From Streptacidiphilus sp. 4-A2 (lineage in GTDB: Bacteria; Actinomycetota; Actinomycetes; Streptomycetales; Streptomycetaceae), in NCBI GenBank assembly GCA_014284505.1, contig JAAFYY010000001.1:3410001-3474000 (forward strand): DNA of 64,000 bases, in the 5' to 3' direction. The position numbers and the translations under genes are program-made. How positions within the stretch are numbered: the first letter of the stretch is position 1; each line of letters starts with the position of its first letter. Under the pieces are notes generated by a model. That model had not been told where the DNA came from. It made no database searches and was given only the letters and a program-made list of their open reading frames with translations. Positions 29,876-38,270 of the stretch are shown piece after piece.

Positions 29876-30472
29876 GTGAGTGCGAATCTGGCCTCGCTGC
29901 TCGTGGCGCTGGTCGGCGTGGTCGGCACCCTCGGGGCCGCCGTCGTCACCCAGACCCGCGCCGACCGCGCCAAGCGGCTGGAACTGGAACACACGGCCGA
30001 GCAGCGGGCAGCGGAGCTCCGCCACGCCGACCTGCTGCGCCAGGCCGAGCGGGCGGAGGCCCGCGAGCACGAGTCCGGCATCCTGCGCCGCCAGTGCTAC
30101 GTCCAGCTGAACACCAGTGGACGGCAGTACATGACCGCGCTGGTCGATCATCTGCACGCGCTGCGCGGCGGCGACGCGGCCCCGGTGACCGCCGAGGAAC
30201 TGGAGGCCTGCCGGGAGGCCTTCCGGGACAGCTACGCCGAGGCGCAGATGATCGTTCCGGCGGCCGTCCTGGGTGCTTCGAGCCTGACCAGCCGCGGCCT
30301 CAACGCCCTCTACGGCAGGCTGAAGCGGACCGAGAGGTCCACCGGTGACCCGGGCGCGGAGATCGCGGCCGCCGAGAGCGAGCTGGACGAGGTGTGGGCC
30401 TGCCTTCGTGGCCTGCGGTCGGAGATGCGGAAGGACCTCGGCGTCGACCTCCCCGGACACCGCCCGGCCTGA
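29876..30472 (+). CDS. Membrane-anchored coiled-coil protein, unknown function
   Basis: 198 aa from GTG 29876, preceded by GGGGAGG. One N-terminal membrane segment (LASLLVALVGVVGTLGAAVV) is followed by a charged helix (DRAKRLELEHTAEQRAAELRHADLLRQAERAEARE) likely to form a coiled coil, then a helical cytoplasmic domain with RRQCYVQLNTSGRQYMTALVDHL. I do not recognise a family name. It is the last gene of the rightward run. An in-frame ATG at 29846 is an alternative start. Confidence 0.7.
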   Translation: MSANLASLLVALVGVVGTLGAAVVTQTRADRAKRLELEHTAEQRAAELRHADLLRQAERAEAREHESGILRRQCYVQLNTSGRQYMTALVDHLHALRGGDAAPVTAEELEACREAFRDSYAEAQMIVPAAVLGASSLTSRGLNALYGRLKRTERSTGDPGAEIAAAESELDEVWACLRGLRSEMRKDLGVDLPGHRPA

Positions 30473-30508
30473 GCGGCCCCCGGGACGGTCACCGGGCCGG
30501 GGCGGCAG

Positions 30509-31276
30509 CTATTCCCCGGCGATGAGCAGGCGGTAGCCGTAGTCGACGCTGTCGCGGGCGAGCAGGTCGGCGTAGCGGCGGGCCCAGGAGCCGTTGCCGA
30601 GGTCCTCGCGCAGTCGGGCGATCGCCGGTTCCACGACGTCGGCCGGAAGCTGGGCGAAGGTGGAGCTGGCCTGCCGTACGACCGGGTCCAGGAAGAACTC
30701 GGGGCGGCGCCAGTAAGCGATCTGGAAGCCGTCGGTGAAGTCGTGCGGGATCGGGAAGGGCAGGACAGTGTGCGCGCCCAGCGCCTCGGCCACCTCCGAC
30801 AGCGGGGTGAACCGGGAGTTCTCCAGGTCGCGGATCTGCGGCAGATAGTCGCTGATCATCCACAGCTCCGGGCGGTGCTCAGGGTCCCAGGTGAAGACCA
30901 CCTGGCGCCGTGAGACGCGGCGCAGCTCCCGCAACCCGCCTTCCTGGTCCGACCAGTGATGGATCGTCATCACCGCCATGGCAGCCTCGAAAGCCTGGTC
31001 GGGAAACGGGAGTTCCTCGGCGGAGGCACGCACCTTGGTCGCCCCTGGGTGCTGGTCGAGCATGATCTGGGACGGTTCGACGGCGGTGACCTCGGCATTC
31101 TCCGGTTCGTAGGAGCCCGCTCCCGCACCCACGTTGACCACGGTTCGGGCACCGGCCAGTGCCTGCCGGATCAGCGCGGCCAGCCGCGGGTCGGGGCGGC
31201 GGGTGCGTTGGTAGCCGATGCCGATCCGGTCGTAGATCGGCGGGGTCGCACCGGCACTGGCGGGAAAAGTGGTCAT
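30509..31276 (-). CDS. Class I SAM-dependent methyltransferase
   Basis: Intact, 255 aa. Motif I VVNVGAGAGSYE, then VTAVEPSQIML, ASAEELPFPDQAFEAAMAVMTIHHW (Methyltransf_11 type), and VVFTWDP. The N-terminus IYDRIGIGYQRTRRPDPR is typical of small-molecule methyltransferases related to UbiE/Coq5. ATG 31276 with GGAGG-like purines upstream. No partner gene; substrate unknown. Confidence 0.88.
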   Translation of the reverse strand: MTTFPASAGATPPIYDRIGIGYQRTRRPDPRLAALIRQALAGARTVVNVGAGAGSYEPENAEVTAVEPSQIMLDQHPGATKVRASAEELPFPDQAFEAAMAVMTIHHWSDQEGGLRELRRVSRRQVVFTWDPEHRPELWMISDYLPQIRDLENSRFTPLSEVAEALGAHTVLPFPIPHDFTDGFQIAYWRRPEFFLDPVVRQASSTFAQLPADVVEPAIARLREDLGNGSWARRYADLLARDSVDYGYRLLIAGE

Positions 31277-31355
31277 CGTTCCTCCGGTTTCCACATGACG
31301 GACAGTCACTGTGCGGAGGCGAGCCATCGTTGGCCACGGAGACGCCGGACCGCCC

Positions 31356-31380
31356 AGCACAGCACAGCACAGCACAGCAG
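31356..31380. repeat. Five-base tandem repeat (AGCAC)n
   Basis: Four perfect copies of AGCAC followed by AGCAG, in the gap between the methyltransferase start and the SRPBCC gene. A simple repeat, possibly variable in length. Confidence 0.8.
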
Positions 31381-31424
31381 GGTAACCGCGGCGTCCAGGG
31401 TCACGGTGCCCCAGCGTTTCACCC

Positions 31425-31446
31425 CCCCGGGCTGCGCAGCCCGGGG
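31425..31446 (-). terminator. 22-base perfect palindrome, probable terminator hairpin
   Basis: Arms CCCCGGGCT and AGCCCGGGG with GCGC at the centre. It lies about 60 bp downstream of the leftward SRPBCC gene. There is no T run, as is common in high-GC actinobacteria. Confidence 0.55.
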
Positions 31447-31505
31447 TTCGCCATCCGTGCTGCCGCCCGCAGTTCACGCTCCAGCACCTCACGGCCCGCG
31501 GACGC

Positions 31506-31988
31506 TCAGAACGACTTGGGCCGCAGTGTGCTCCCCGGGCGCAGGGCACCGTCGTCGGTGAGGTCGGCCAGCACAGCGGTCAGCCCCTCGGCGAGCATCC
31601 TGCGGCGGACGCTGCCGAGGAGCCTGGCCATGAAGAACCCGCCGACGCCGGTGAAGCCGGTGTGGTCGTAACTGAACCTGGTCCCGCCGGCCTGCGCTTC
31701 GAGGCGGTAGGCGACCTGCGTCACCTCGCCGCCGCCCTCGTCCTGCCAGGAGTAGCGCAGCAGCGACTCCGCACGCACCTCCAGCACCTCGCACAGCACG
31801 ACGCCGCTCCAGCCGGGCCTGGGCTTGGCGACAAACCTGAACCTGGTGCCCACAGCGGCGGCGAACCCCTCGGGCCGGGCACCGGCGCCGGTCGCGGTCC
31901 ACAGCGGGATCAGCTGCGGATCGGTGACCGCCGACCAGACCTGCCCAGGGGGGTAGGGATAGTCGCGGACGATGTGGATCTCACTCAA
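31506..31988 (-). CDS. SRPBCC/START-family polyketide-cyclase-like protein
   Basis: 160 aa from TTG 31988, chosen because GAGGAG lies 8 bp upstream; an ATG at 32030 would lack a site. The fold pattern SEIHIVRDYPYPPGQVWSAVTDPQLIPLWTATG, FRFVAKPRPGWSGVVLCEVLEV and RFSYDHTGFTG is typical of AHSA1/SRPBCC ligand-binding proteins. Such genes are often controlled by ArsR-type repressors, and a strong palindrome lies 59 bp upstream; no ArsR gene adjoins. Confidence 0.82.
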   Translation of the reverse strand: MSEIHIVRDYPYPPGQVWSAVTDPQLIPLWTATGAGARPEGFAAAVGTRFRFVAKPRPGWSGVVLCEVLEVRAESLLRYSWQDEGGGEVTQVAYRLEAQAGGTRFSYDHTGFTGVGGFFMARLLGSVRRRMLAEGLTAVLADLTDDGALRPGSTLRPKSF

Positions 31989-32046
31989 CAGTGCTTCTCC
32001 TCGCGGCTGCCGGCACACTCCATGCACCAAACTACAGCGACTGGAA

Positions 32047-32065
32047 ATTTACTGCAACAGTAAAT
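32047..32065. promoter_or_regulatory. Perfect palindrome ATTTACTG-CAA-CAGTAAAT, operator
   Basis: An 8+3+8 perfect inverted repeat in an AT-rich island within very GC-rich DNA, upstream of the leftward SRPBCC gene. It has the size and symmetry of an ArsR/TetR-type operator. No regulator gene lies next to it, so the repressor is presumably encoded elsewhere. Confidence 0.6.
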
Positions 32066-32596
32066 ATTTGCAGCCGGACGTCACCCCGGCCACTCCCAGC
32101 CGCAACAACGCGCCTCACCACCGAGGAGTCGCTCACGGCGTGCGCCGACGCATTCGCATCCGACCGGGTCGTAAAGCCCTGGCCCGCCAGCCGCCGAAGC
32201 TCCTCCGACCTGGGCTTCAGGCCGCGGAGACGGGCCACCCTGATAATGCGCTGGCCAGGCGGCTATCCCGAGGTCTTTGCGGGTGCGCTGGAGGAAGTCG
32301 CGGACGGCGGGTTCGCCTGGAGTCCTACCGGCCGCTGGCGGGCAAGCTGCTGCACTGCGCCGGCCAGCCGATGGACCCGGCCGGGGCGATCGCCCGGCTG
32401 ATCGGCCGGGGCCCGGACCCGGACGGGCACATCCGCGAGATCGCCGCCGGGGCCCTGGCGCGAGCGGGCGGCGACTGGCCCCCAGCGGCGGGAAGTTCGA
32501 CCGCGGGGGTGCTCGCGCTCATGGCAGCGGCCTGCTTTTCCGCCGAACCGGTGACAGCGGCCGCATGAACCCCGCGGCCGCCTCTACGTTGGGCCG
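32066..32596. other. Gap without a convincing gene; possible gene remnant
   Basis: About 530 bp. Between 32330 and 32568 one forward frame reads SYRPLAGKLLHCAGQPMDP, then AIARLIGRGPDPDGHIREIAAGALARAGGDW, which looks protein-like, but it has no start, no good ribosome-binding site and upstream frame changes. It may be the 3' end of a broken gene. Nothing else was recognised. Confidence 0.35.
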
Positions 32597-33034
32597 ATGC
32601 ACGCACACATCGACCCGCCCGCGTCCGGCGGCCTCTCGCGCGGAGCCGTCGCGATCATCACCAACCGGTACGGCGAGCTCCTGCTCCACCTGCGCGACGA
32701 CATCGACGGCATCGCCTGGCCGGGCCACTGGTCCCTGCTCGGCGGCAGCTGCGACCAGGGAGAGGAGCCCGCCGCGGCCATCGTCCGCGAGCTCGACGAG
32801 GAGGCCGGCCTCGCGGTCGAGGCCCTCACCGAGCTGTTCGAGGTCCGCGACCGGGACGGCTCCGGCCAGCTGATCAGCTTCTTCGCCGCCACCTGGGACG
32901 GCGACGAGCAGGCCCTGCCGCTGTCCGAGGGCGTCAAGCTCCAGTTCTTCGCCCCCGAGCACCTGCCGGTCCTGACCGTCCCGCCGTTCATCCGCGACGG
33001 CATCCACCGCCACCTGCACCCCCGGTCCGCCTGA
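32597..33034 (+). CDS. NUDIX hydrolase
   Basis: Intact, 145 aa. The Nudix box is complete: LLGGSCDQGEEP followed by IVRELDEEAGL, with the REx2EE metal-binding glutamates. N-terminal AVAIITNRYGELLLHLRDD. It hydrolyses nucleoside diphosphate derivatives; the WPGHWSLLGG start of the box resembles MutT-like proteins. It is followed by a broken UDP-glucose dehydrogenase. Confidence 0.9.
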   Translation: MHAHIDPPASGGLSRGAVAIITNRYGELLLHLRDDIDGIAWPGHWSLLGGSCDQGEEPAAAIVRELDEEAGLAVEALTELFEVRDRDGSGQLISFFAATWDGDEQALPLSEGVKLQFFAPEHLPVLTVPPFIRDGIHRHLHPRSA

Positions 33035-33095
33035 CCGCCCCCTCCCCCGGCGGGGACGGCGGGACGGGCCGCCCCCCTTGGAAGGAACCACGCAC

Positions 33096-33360
33096 GTGAA
33101 GCTCACCGTCGCCGGCTGCGGCTACCTCGGCGCCACCCACGCCGCCTGCATGGCCGAACTCGGGCACGGGGTCCTGGGCATGGACACCGATTGCGAGGCC
33201 TCCGGCGCCGACGTCCACCAGCTCGCCGACGCCCTGCGGCTGGACCGCATCGGCCCCGCCGGGATGCGCCCCGGCCTGGGATTCGGCGGCGGCTGCCTGC
33301 CGAAGGACATCCTGCTCGTGCTGCAAGCCCGCCGCCCCCGGCGGCAGCAACCTCGCCTGA
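33096..33360 (+). pseudogene. Remnant of UDP-glucose 6-dehydrogenase with large internal deletion
   Basis: From GTG 33096 the N-terminal NAD-binding motif VKLTVAGCGYLGATHAACMAELGH runs to GMDTD. The reading frame then jumps directly to SGADVHQLADALRLD and the catalytic-cysteine motif PGLGFGGGCLPKDI, which lie over 200 residues apart in intact enzymes. The rest, after about 33325, is unrelated and runs into a hairpin. The join is in frame. It is non-functional as an enzyme of this family. Confidence 0.75.
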
Positions 33361-33371
33361 GAGCCGGAAAA

Positions 33372-33413
33372 CCGCCTGGGCCACCACCCGAATCCGGGCG
33401 GTGGCCCAGGCGG
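33372..33413. terminator. Long hairpin, likely bidirectional terminator
   Basis: Outer arms CCGCCTGGGCCACC and GGTGGCCCAGGCGG are perfectly complementary (14 bp). Inner arms CCCG and CGGG extend the stem, leaving the loop AATC and one mismatch. It lies between the rightward UDP-glucose dehydrogenase remnant and the leftward hydrolase gene end. Confidence 0.7.
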
Positions 33414-33551
33414 CCGCGAGCCGCGATCGTGCGGCCGGACGGCGGCGGGCAGCACGGCCTGGGGCTGCGGCGCTGATGGACCTCGGCGCGGGACGCCACC
33501 GGTGGCGGCGCACCGGGTGACGCGCCCCCGGCAACAGCGGTCCGTCCGGCG

Positions 33552-34313
33552 TCAATTGCCGGCTTCGGCGAGGAACGAAAGGACCGCGGCGGCGAGTTCA
33601 GGCGCGGCGAACGCACTGCCGTGATCGCCCGGCACCCGGACGAACCGGGCATCGCGCAGCAGCGCCGCCAACTCGTCGGCGTCGCCCCGCTCGTCGCGGT
33701 CACCGATCGCCACAAGCGTCGGGGTGGCGATCCCGCGCAGGGCGTCCTCGGGCGTCGGGACAAGCGATTCGAGCACCCGCAGCAGCACCCTGGGGTCCGC
33801 GCCCAGCTGCGCGATCCACTGCGCGAAGCGGGCGTCGCGCGAGCCGGGTTCGAAGGCGATCCCGTCGACAATCCCGGTGAGCACGCGCTGGTTCATGCCG
33901 CCGTCCTGGGGGCCGCTCACCTTCGCCAGCCCCTGCCCGGCTACAACTGCCCGTCCCGGCCTGGCTCCCCGCGCCAGCATGCGCACCACGATCCGCGCAC
34001 CCAGCGAATAGCCGTAGAGGTCGTACTCCCCCTCGCCGAGCCCGAGGTGCTCGACAAAGGCGAGCCCGTCGTCAGCCAGCACATCCGGCGGCCAGGCGGC
34101 GGCGTCGTGCGGCTTCGCGCTCTCCCCGTGGCCGCGGAAGTCCGGCAGCAGCAGCCGGTGGCCGTGCTCGGCCAAGCCGGCCAGCCGGCCGTGTTCGAGC
34201 GTGAGCGTGCCCGAGGCCATGAACCCGTGCAGCACGATCAGCGGTCGACCGGTCCCGGTCTGCTGGTAGGCCAGCTCCACACCGTCACGGCCGACAAATC
34301 GATAAGCGCCCAT
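33552..34313 (-). CDS. Alpha/beta hydrolase
   Basis: Intact, 253 aa. LIVLHGFMASG (oxyanion region), nucleophile elbow YGYSLGAR, a late Asp in AIGDRDERGD, and His in PGDHGSAF. Cytoplasmic, no signal peptide. ATG 34313. Substrate unknown. It lies 38 bp after another alpha/beta hydrolase gene on the same strand, but the two proteins are not close. Confidence 0.88.
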   Translation of the reverse strand: MGAYRFVGRDGVELAYQQTGTGRPLIVLHGFMASGTLTLEHGRLAGLAEHGHRLLLPDFRGHGESAKPHDAAAWPPDVLADDGLAFVEHLGLGEGEYDLYGYSLGARIVVRMLARGARPGRAVVAGQGLAKVSGPQDGGMNQRVLTGIVDGIAFEPGSRDARFAQWIAQLGADPRVLLRVLESLVPTPEDALRGIATPTLVAIGDRDERGDADELAALLRDARFVRVPGDHGSAFAAPELAAAVLSFLAEAGN

Positions 34314-34351
34314 ATCGTGTTGATGCTACTCGTCGGCCGGGCCAGGCGGCG

Positions 34352-35371
34352 CTACCAGCGCGATCCGCGGAGGAAGCGCTCGACGGCCGGGACAAAGGTC
34401 GCCGTGTCCTGGAACAGGAAGGCGTGCCCCGCGTCCGGGAACAGCAGCAGCCGCGCGCCGGGCACGCCCTGGGCCAGCAGCAGGTCGTTGGCGGCCGGGT
34501 CGAGCTGGTCCAGCGTGCCGCCGGCCACCAGCGTCGGCACCCGGAGCCGACCGGTCCGCCGCCCGGCGGGGTCCTGCCCGGCCATCCACTGCTGGATAGC
34601 GAGATTCTGCGCGCTCCTGACGGCGGCCGGGGCCGTGTAGCGGTCGGGGTACCGCACCACCCCCTCGGCATACGCGATCGCCGCGGCCGTCTGGTCCGGC
34701 GGGAAGAGCACCGAGAGCACGACGGCGGGGTCAGGACTGTTGAGTTCGGCGGCCGCGGCCGCCGGGATGGGCAGGGCGAAGCCGGTCCCGGCCTGGGTGG
34801 CGGCCAGTACGAGTGCGCTGACCTGGCCCGGATGCCGTACCGCGAGCGCCTGCGCGATCATGCCGCCCATGGACCACCCGAGCACCGCCGGACGGCCGAG
34901 CCGCAGCGTGGAGATCAACGCGCTCGTCTGGTCGGCCATCCCGGAGACGGTGAGCGGCTGGGGCAGCGCGGCGGTCCCGCCCACTCCGGCGTTGTCGAAA
35001 ACCACAACCCGGTGGTGGGCGGCCAGGGCGTCGACGAACGACGGCGCCCAGTCGTCCATCGACGTGCCGAGTCCGTTGATCAGCAGCAGCGGGCTGCCAT
35101 GGCCGACCGTTCGGTAGCCGACCTGGCCCAGGGCGGTGTCGGCGACCTGGGTGGGCGCGTCCAGGATGTCCGCGGGCTGCTGGGCGACCGCCCCGGCACG
35201 AGCCGGGCCGCCGACCGGCCGAGCCTGCGTCTGTGCCTGTGCCTGTGCGGAGGCTGACGGGGCTGCCGCCCCGCACAGCGCCACCATCGTCGCCGCGGTG
35301 GCCGTGGCCAGCGTCCAGCGGCTGCGGGACCACTGCGAGCCGGATCGTCCTTGCCGGGTCTGCTCTGGCAT
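34352..35371 (-). CDS. Exported alpha/beta hydrolase
   Basis: Intact, 339 aa. N-terminal signal peptide (RSRWTLATATAATMVALCGAAAPSASA cut near residue 42) followed by a Gln/Ala-rich stretch. Hydrolase motifs: LLLINGLGTSMDDW, nucleophile elbow LGWSMGGMIA, Asp in GGTLDQLDP, His in PDAGHAFLFQ. Likely secreted esterase or lipase-like enzyme. Its downstream partner is the cytoplasmic hydrolase. Confidence 0.87.
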   Translation of the reverse strand: MPEQTRQGRSGSQWSRSRWTLATATAATMVALCGAAAPSASAQAQAQTQARPVGGPARAGAVAQQPADILDAPTQVADTALGQVGYRTVGHGSPLLLINGLGTSMDDWAPSFVDALAAHHRVVVFDNAGVGGTAALPQPLTVSGMADQTSALISTLRLGRPAVLGWSMGGMIAQALAVRHPGQVSALVLAATQAGTGFALPIPAAAAAELNSPDPAVVLSVLFPPDQTAAAIAYAEGVVRYPDRYTAPAAVRSAQNLAIQQWMAGQDPAGRRTGRLRVPTLVAGGTLDQLDPAANDLLLAQGVPGARLLLFPDAGHAFLFQDTATFVPAVERFLRGSRW

Positions 35372-35798
35372 TGCGCCTTCTCCTCACGCCATACGCGCTC
35401 CACGGCCGGTCGGTCGCGCCACCGGCTGCCGGTCCGCAGCGATGCTACCGACGGCCGAACAGCCGGTCGAACAGATATCCGCAGTTCCGGATATGGCTCA
35501 ACTTCCTTGCAGGGCAAGGCACTCGGCGAACCGAGGCGGAGACGCCCGCAGACGGCCGGGCGGAGCGGTCCAGTCAGCGGCGCCCCTGGGGGGCGGCAGC
35601 GACGGCACCGAGCCGCACCGTCGTATTGTGAAGATCACATTAAGCGGGGACCGAAGAAACCACCGGGCCGGACCGACCCTGTGCGGCTGCTGTGCTTGCG
35701 AGGCCTGGCCCCAGGGGGTCTCCATGTGCGGATATGTGCGCTCGCATGCATCCCCACGCGTGCCAAACGTCCCTTTTGGGACTGCTAGCGTGTACGCC
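35372..35798. promoter_or_regulatory. Intergenic region with palindrome before the leader peptide
   Basis: This 427-bp gap holds the promoters of the leftward exported hydrolase and the rightward transporter operon. GTCCC-TTTT-GGGAC at 35769-35782 is a perfect inverted repeat 17 bp before the leader ATG, overlapping the expected promoter; TAGCGT at 35786-35791 may be the -10 element. It could be an operator or part of the leader-mRNA structure. Confidence 0.45.
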
Positions 35799-35870
35799 AT
35801 GAGTTCTGCCCTGTTGACGAGTCGACGAGCGGTCGACTACGTCCAGGTCGCCAGCTCCTTGTGTTGCTGA
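35799..35870 (+). CDS. Sulfur-type leader peptide, 23 aa, ending Cys-Cys
   Basis: Begins MSSALLTSRRAVD and ends with two adjacent cysteines and a stop. This matches the class of short actinobacterial leader peptides (TSRR...VD...SS.LCC) that precede sulfate, cysteine or methionine transporter genes. Slow translation of the Cys codons when cysteine is scarce would alter folding of the following mRNA and release the downstream genes. Confidence 0.8.
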   Translation: MSSALLTSRRAVDYVQVASSLCC

Positions 35871-36119
35871 CGTTGTCGCGACACCGCACAGCCCGCTGAG
35901 GGCTGACCAACCCTGGCGCCGTCCGCGCCTGTCCGGCGTGCCGCGATCCCGCGGCCGAGCGCCGGTCTCCCTGCCCAGGTATGCCTTCGCGTGCCGCGGT
36001 GACGCCTGCCCTCCCCCAGAGCCACCTGCCCCGACGCGGGCACAGCCTTGCCTGAAGCCAGAAACCCAAAGCCCGAGCCCAAAGCCCGAGCCGAACAGAA
36101 CCTACCGGAGGTACTTGTC
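35871..36119 (+). promoter_or_regulatory. Leader-downstream attenuator region
   Basis: About 250 bp between the leader peptide and the transporter gene. A stem CAGCCC-GCTGA-GGGCTG lies at 35889-35905, close after the leader stop. A repeated AAAGCCCGAGCC motif lies at 36071-36094. GGAGG at 36105-36109 precedes the MetQ start. A role as cysteine-responsive attenuator is inferred from the leader. Confidence 0.5.
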
Positions 36120-37086
36120 ATGACTGAGCCAACCCCCTCGAACCGCACCCCGAGCTGCCCGCGGACGAGCCGCGGCTGCCGTCGCGCGGCAACAGCCGGC
36201 GCCGCACCGTCTGGATCGCGTCGACCACCGTGGTGGTCGTCGCCGCCCTGGTGGTCGGCCTGGCCCTGTCACGCTCCGGCGGATCCGGCGGATCGGGCAG
36301 TCAGACCATACGCATCGGCGTCACCGACGCCTCCGAGCCGTACTGGCAGACCTATACAGAGCTGGCCAAGAAGGACCTCGGCCTGAATGTGAAGATCGTC
36401 AACTTCAGCGACTACAGCCAGCCCAACCCGGCGCTGAAGCAGGGCGAGCTCGACCTCAACGAGTTCCAGCACATCCAGTACCTGGCCAACTACAACGTCA
36501 CCGCACACGACGACCTCCAGCCGATCGGCGCCGCCGCGGTCTACCCGCTGCCGCTGTACTCGCTGAAGTACGGCAAGCCCTCCGCGCTGCCGAACGGCGC
36601 GCAGGTGGCGATCCCCAATGACGCCATCAACGAGGCGCGCGGCCTGCTGGTGCTCCAGGCCGCCGGACTGCTCACCCTCAAGGACGGCGGCAGCGCGTTC
36701 TCCACCACCTCCGACATCCAGAGCCAGAAGGTCAAGGTCACCACGCTGGACGCCTCGCAGACCGCCCCGCTGCTGAACGGCTCGGTTGCCGCCGCCATCG
36801 TCAACAACAACTACGCGACCAGCGCGAAGCTGTCGGAGTCGCAGGCGATCTTCCAGGACAACCCGGCCCCAGTGCGGCGCCCTATGTGAACATCTTCGTC
36901 GCCCGCCAGGCCGACGTGAACAACCCGACCTACCTCAAGCTCGTCGCGCTCTACCACGACCCGTCCGTCGAGAAGGGCGTCCAGCAGGCCAACGGCGGCA
37001 GCGCGGTGTTCCGCGACGTCCCGGCCGCCCAGTTGCAGTCCGAGCTGGCGACCGTGGAGCAGCAGGCCAAGGCAGCGCAGCAGTAG
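36120..37086 (+). CDS. metQ: MetQ-like ABC transporter substrate-binding protein (two frame changes)
   Basis: About 322 aa. After a frame change near 36143 the N-terminus carries a membrane segment (TTVVVVAALVVGLALS) with no lipobox cysteine, so it is probably anchored or cleaved by another route. The mature part is an NlpA/MetQ domain: IRIGVTDASEPYWQTYTELAKKD, KQGELDLNEFQHIQYLANYN, LYSLKYGKPSALPNGAQVAIPND, and NNNYA. Another change near 36870 leads to YVNIFVARQADVNNPTYLKLV. It binds methionine or a related sulfur compound. First gene of metQ-N-I. Confidence 0.88.
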
Positions 37087-37207
37087 CGCCCTCGCCCGCG
37101 ACCAGCACCCGCACACCGACGCGCCCCCTGACGGGGCGCCCAGCAGACCGGACCAGCCCGGCGACCGGCAGTCGCACCGCCGGGCCGGCCCGAATCCAAG
37201 GAAACCG

Positions 37208-38269
37208 ATGACCGTGGACAGCCGTCCCGTCCCTGTGCCCGATCCGGTGCACGTGCGCTTCGAACACGTAGTCAAGACCTTCCCCGGCAAGGGCGTCGGG
37301 CAGCTCCGCAGATGGTGCTCGACGACATCGACCTGGAGATCCGCCGTGGCGAGGTGTTCGGCATCATCGGCACTCGGGGCCGGCAAGAGCTGGTACGGCT
37401 GATCAACGGCCTGGAGCGGCCGACCACCGGCCGGGTCCACGTCGGCCCGCACGAGCTGACCACGCTCAACGAGCGCGGCCTGCGCGAGGTGCGGCGCGAC
37501 ATCGGCATGGTCTTCCAGCAGTTCAACCTGTTTCCGGTCGCGTACGGTCGCCGGCAATGTCGCCTACCCGCTGAAGGTCGCCGGGGTGCGCCGGCCTGAG
37601 CGCGACCGGCGGGTGGCGCGGCTGCTGGACTTCGTCGGGCTGCTCGACCGCGCCCACGACCACCCGAGCAGTTGTCCGGGGGCCAGAAGCAGCGGGTGGG
37701 TATCGCCCGCGCGCTCGCCACCGAGCCGTCGCTGCTGCTGGCGGACGAGGCGACCAGCGCGCTCGACCCGGAGACCACCGGCGAGGTGCTGGCCCTGCTG
37801 CGCCAGGTCAACCGGGAGCTGGGGTGACCGTGGTGATCATCACTCATGAGCTGGACGTCATCCGCTCGGTCGCCGACCGGGTCGCGGTGCTCGAAGCCGG
37901 TCGGGTGGTCGAGAGCGGCAGCGCCTACGAGGTCCTCGCCGAGTCGCGGACCGAGGCCGCCGCACGCTTTGTCCGGACCACGCTGCAGGACCGCCCCTCC
38001 CCGCACGCTGGCCCGGCTGCGTGCCGCGCACAGCGGACGGCTGATCACGGTCCGGGTGCGGGACCAGGCGGGCTTCCAGACCCGGCTGGCCCGCAGGTTC
38101 CTGGACCACCAGGTGGCCGCGGACCTCGTGTTCGGCGGCATCGGCGAGATCCAGGAGCGTCCGGTGGGCAGCCTGACCTTCGAACTGACCGGCCCGGACG
38201 GCGCCGTGGGACGCCGCGCTGGAAGCGCTGCGCGCGGACGGCGTCGACCTCGTCGAGGAGGAAGCCTGA
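37208..38269 (+). CDS. metN: MetN-like ABC transporter ATPase (several frame changes)
   Basis: About 353 aa. The motifs are present but spread over several frames: Walker A region (FGIIG followed by a GKS-like run), Q-loop VFQQFNLFP, signature [15 protein letters not shown], Walker [15 protein letters not shown]-loop [23 protein letters not shown]-terminal NIL domain of MetN type (FELTGPDGA...[14 protein letters not shown]) senses the substrate and limits uptake. Frame changes lie near 37315, 37378, 37552, 37672, 37826, 37998 and 38205. Its stop is 1 bp before the permease start. Confidence 0.85.
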
Positions 38270-38270
38270 G

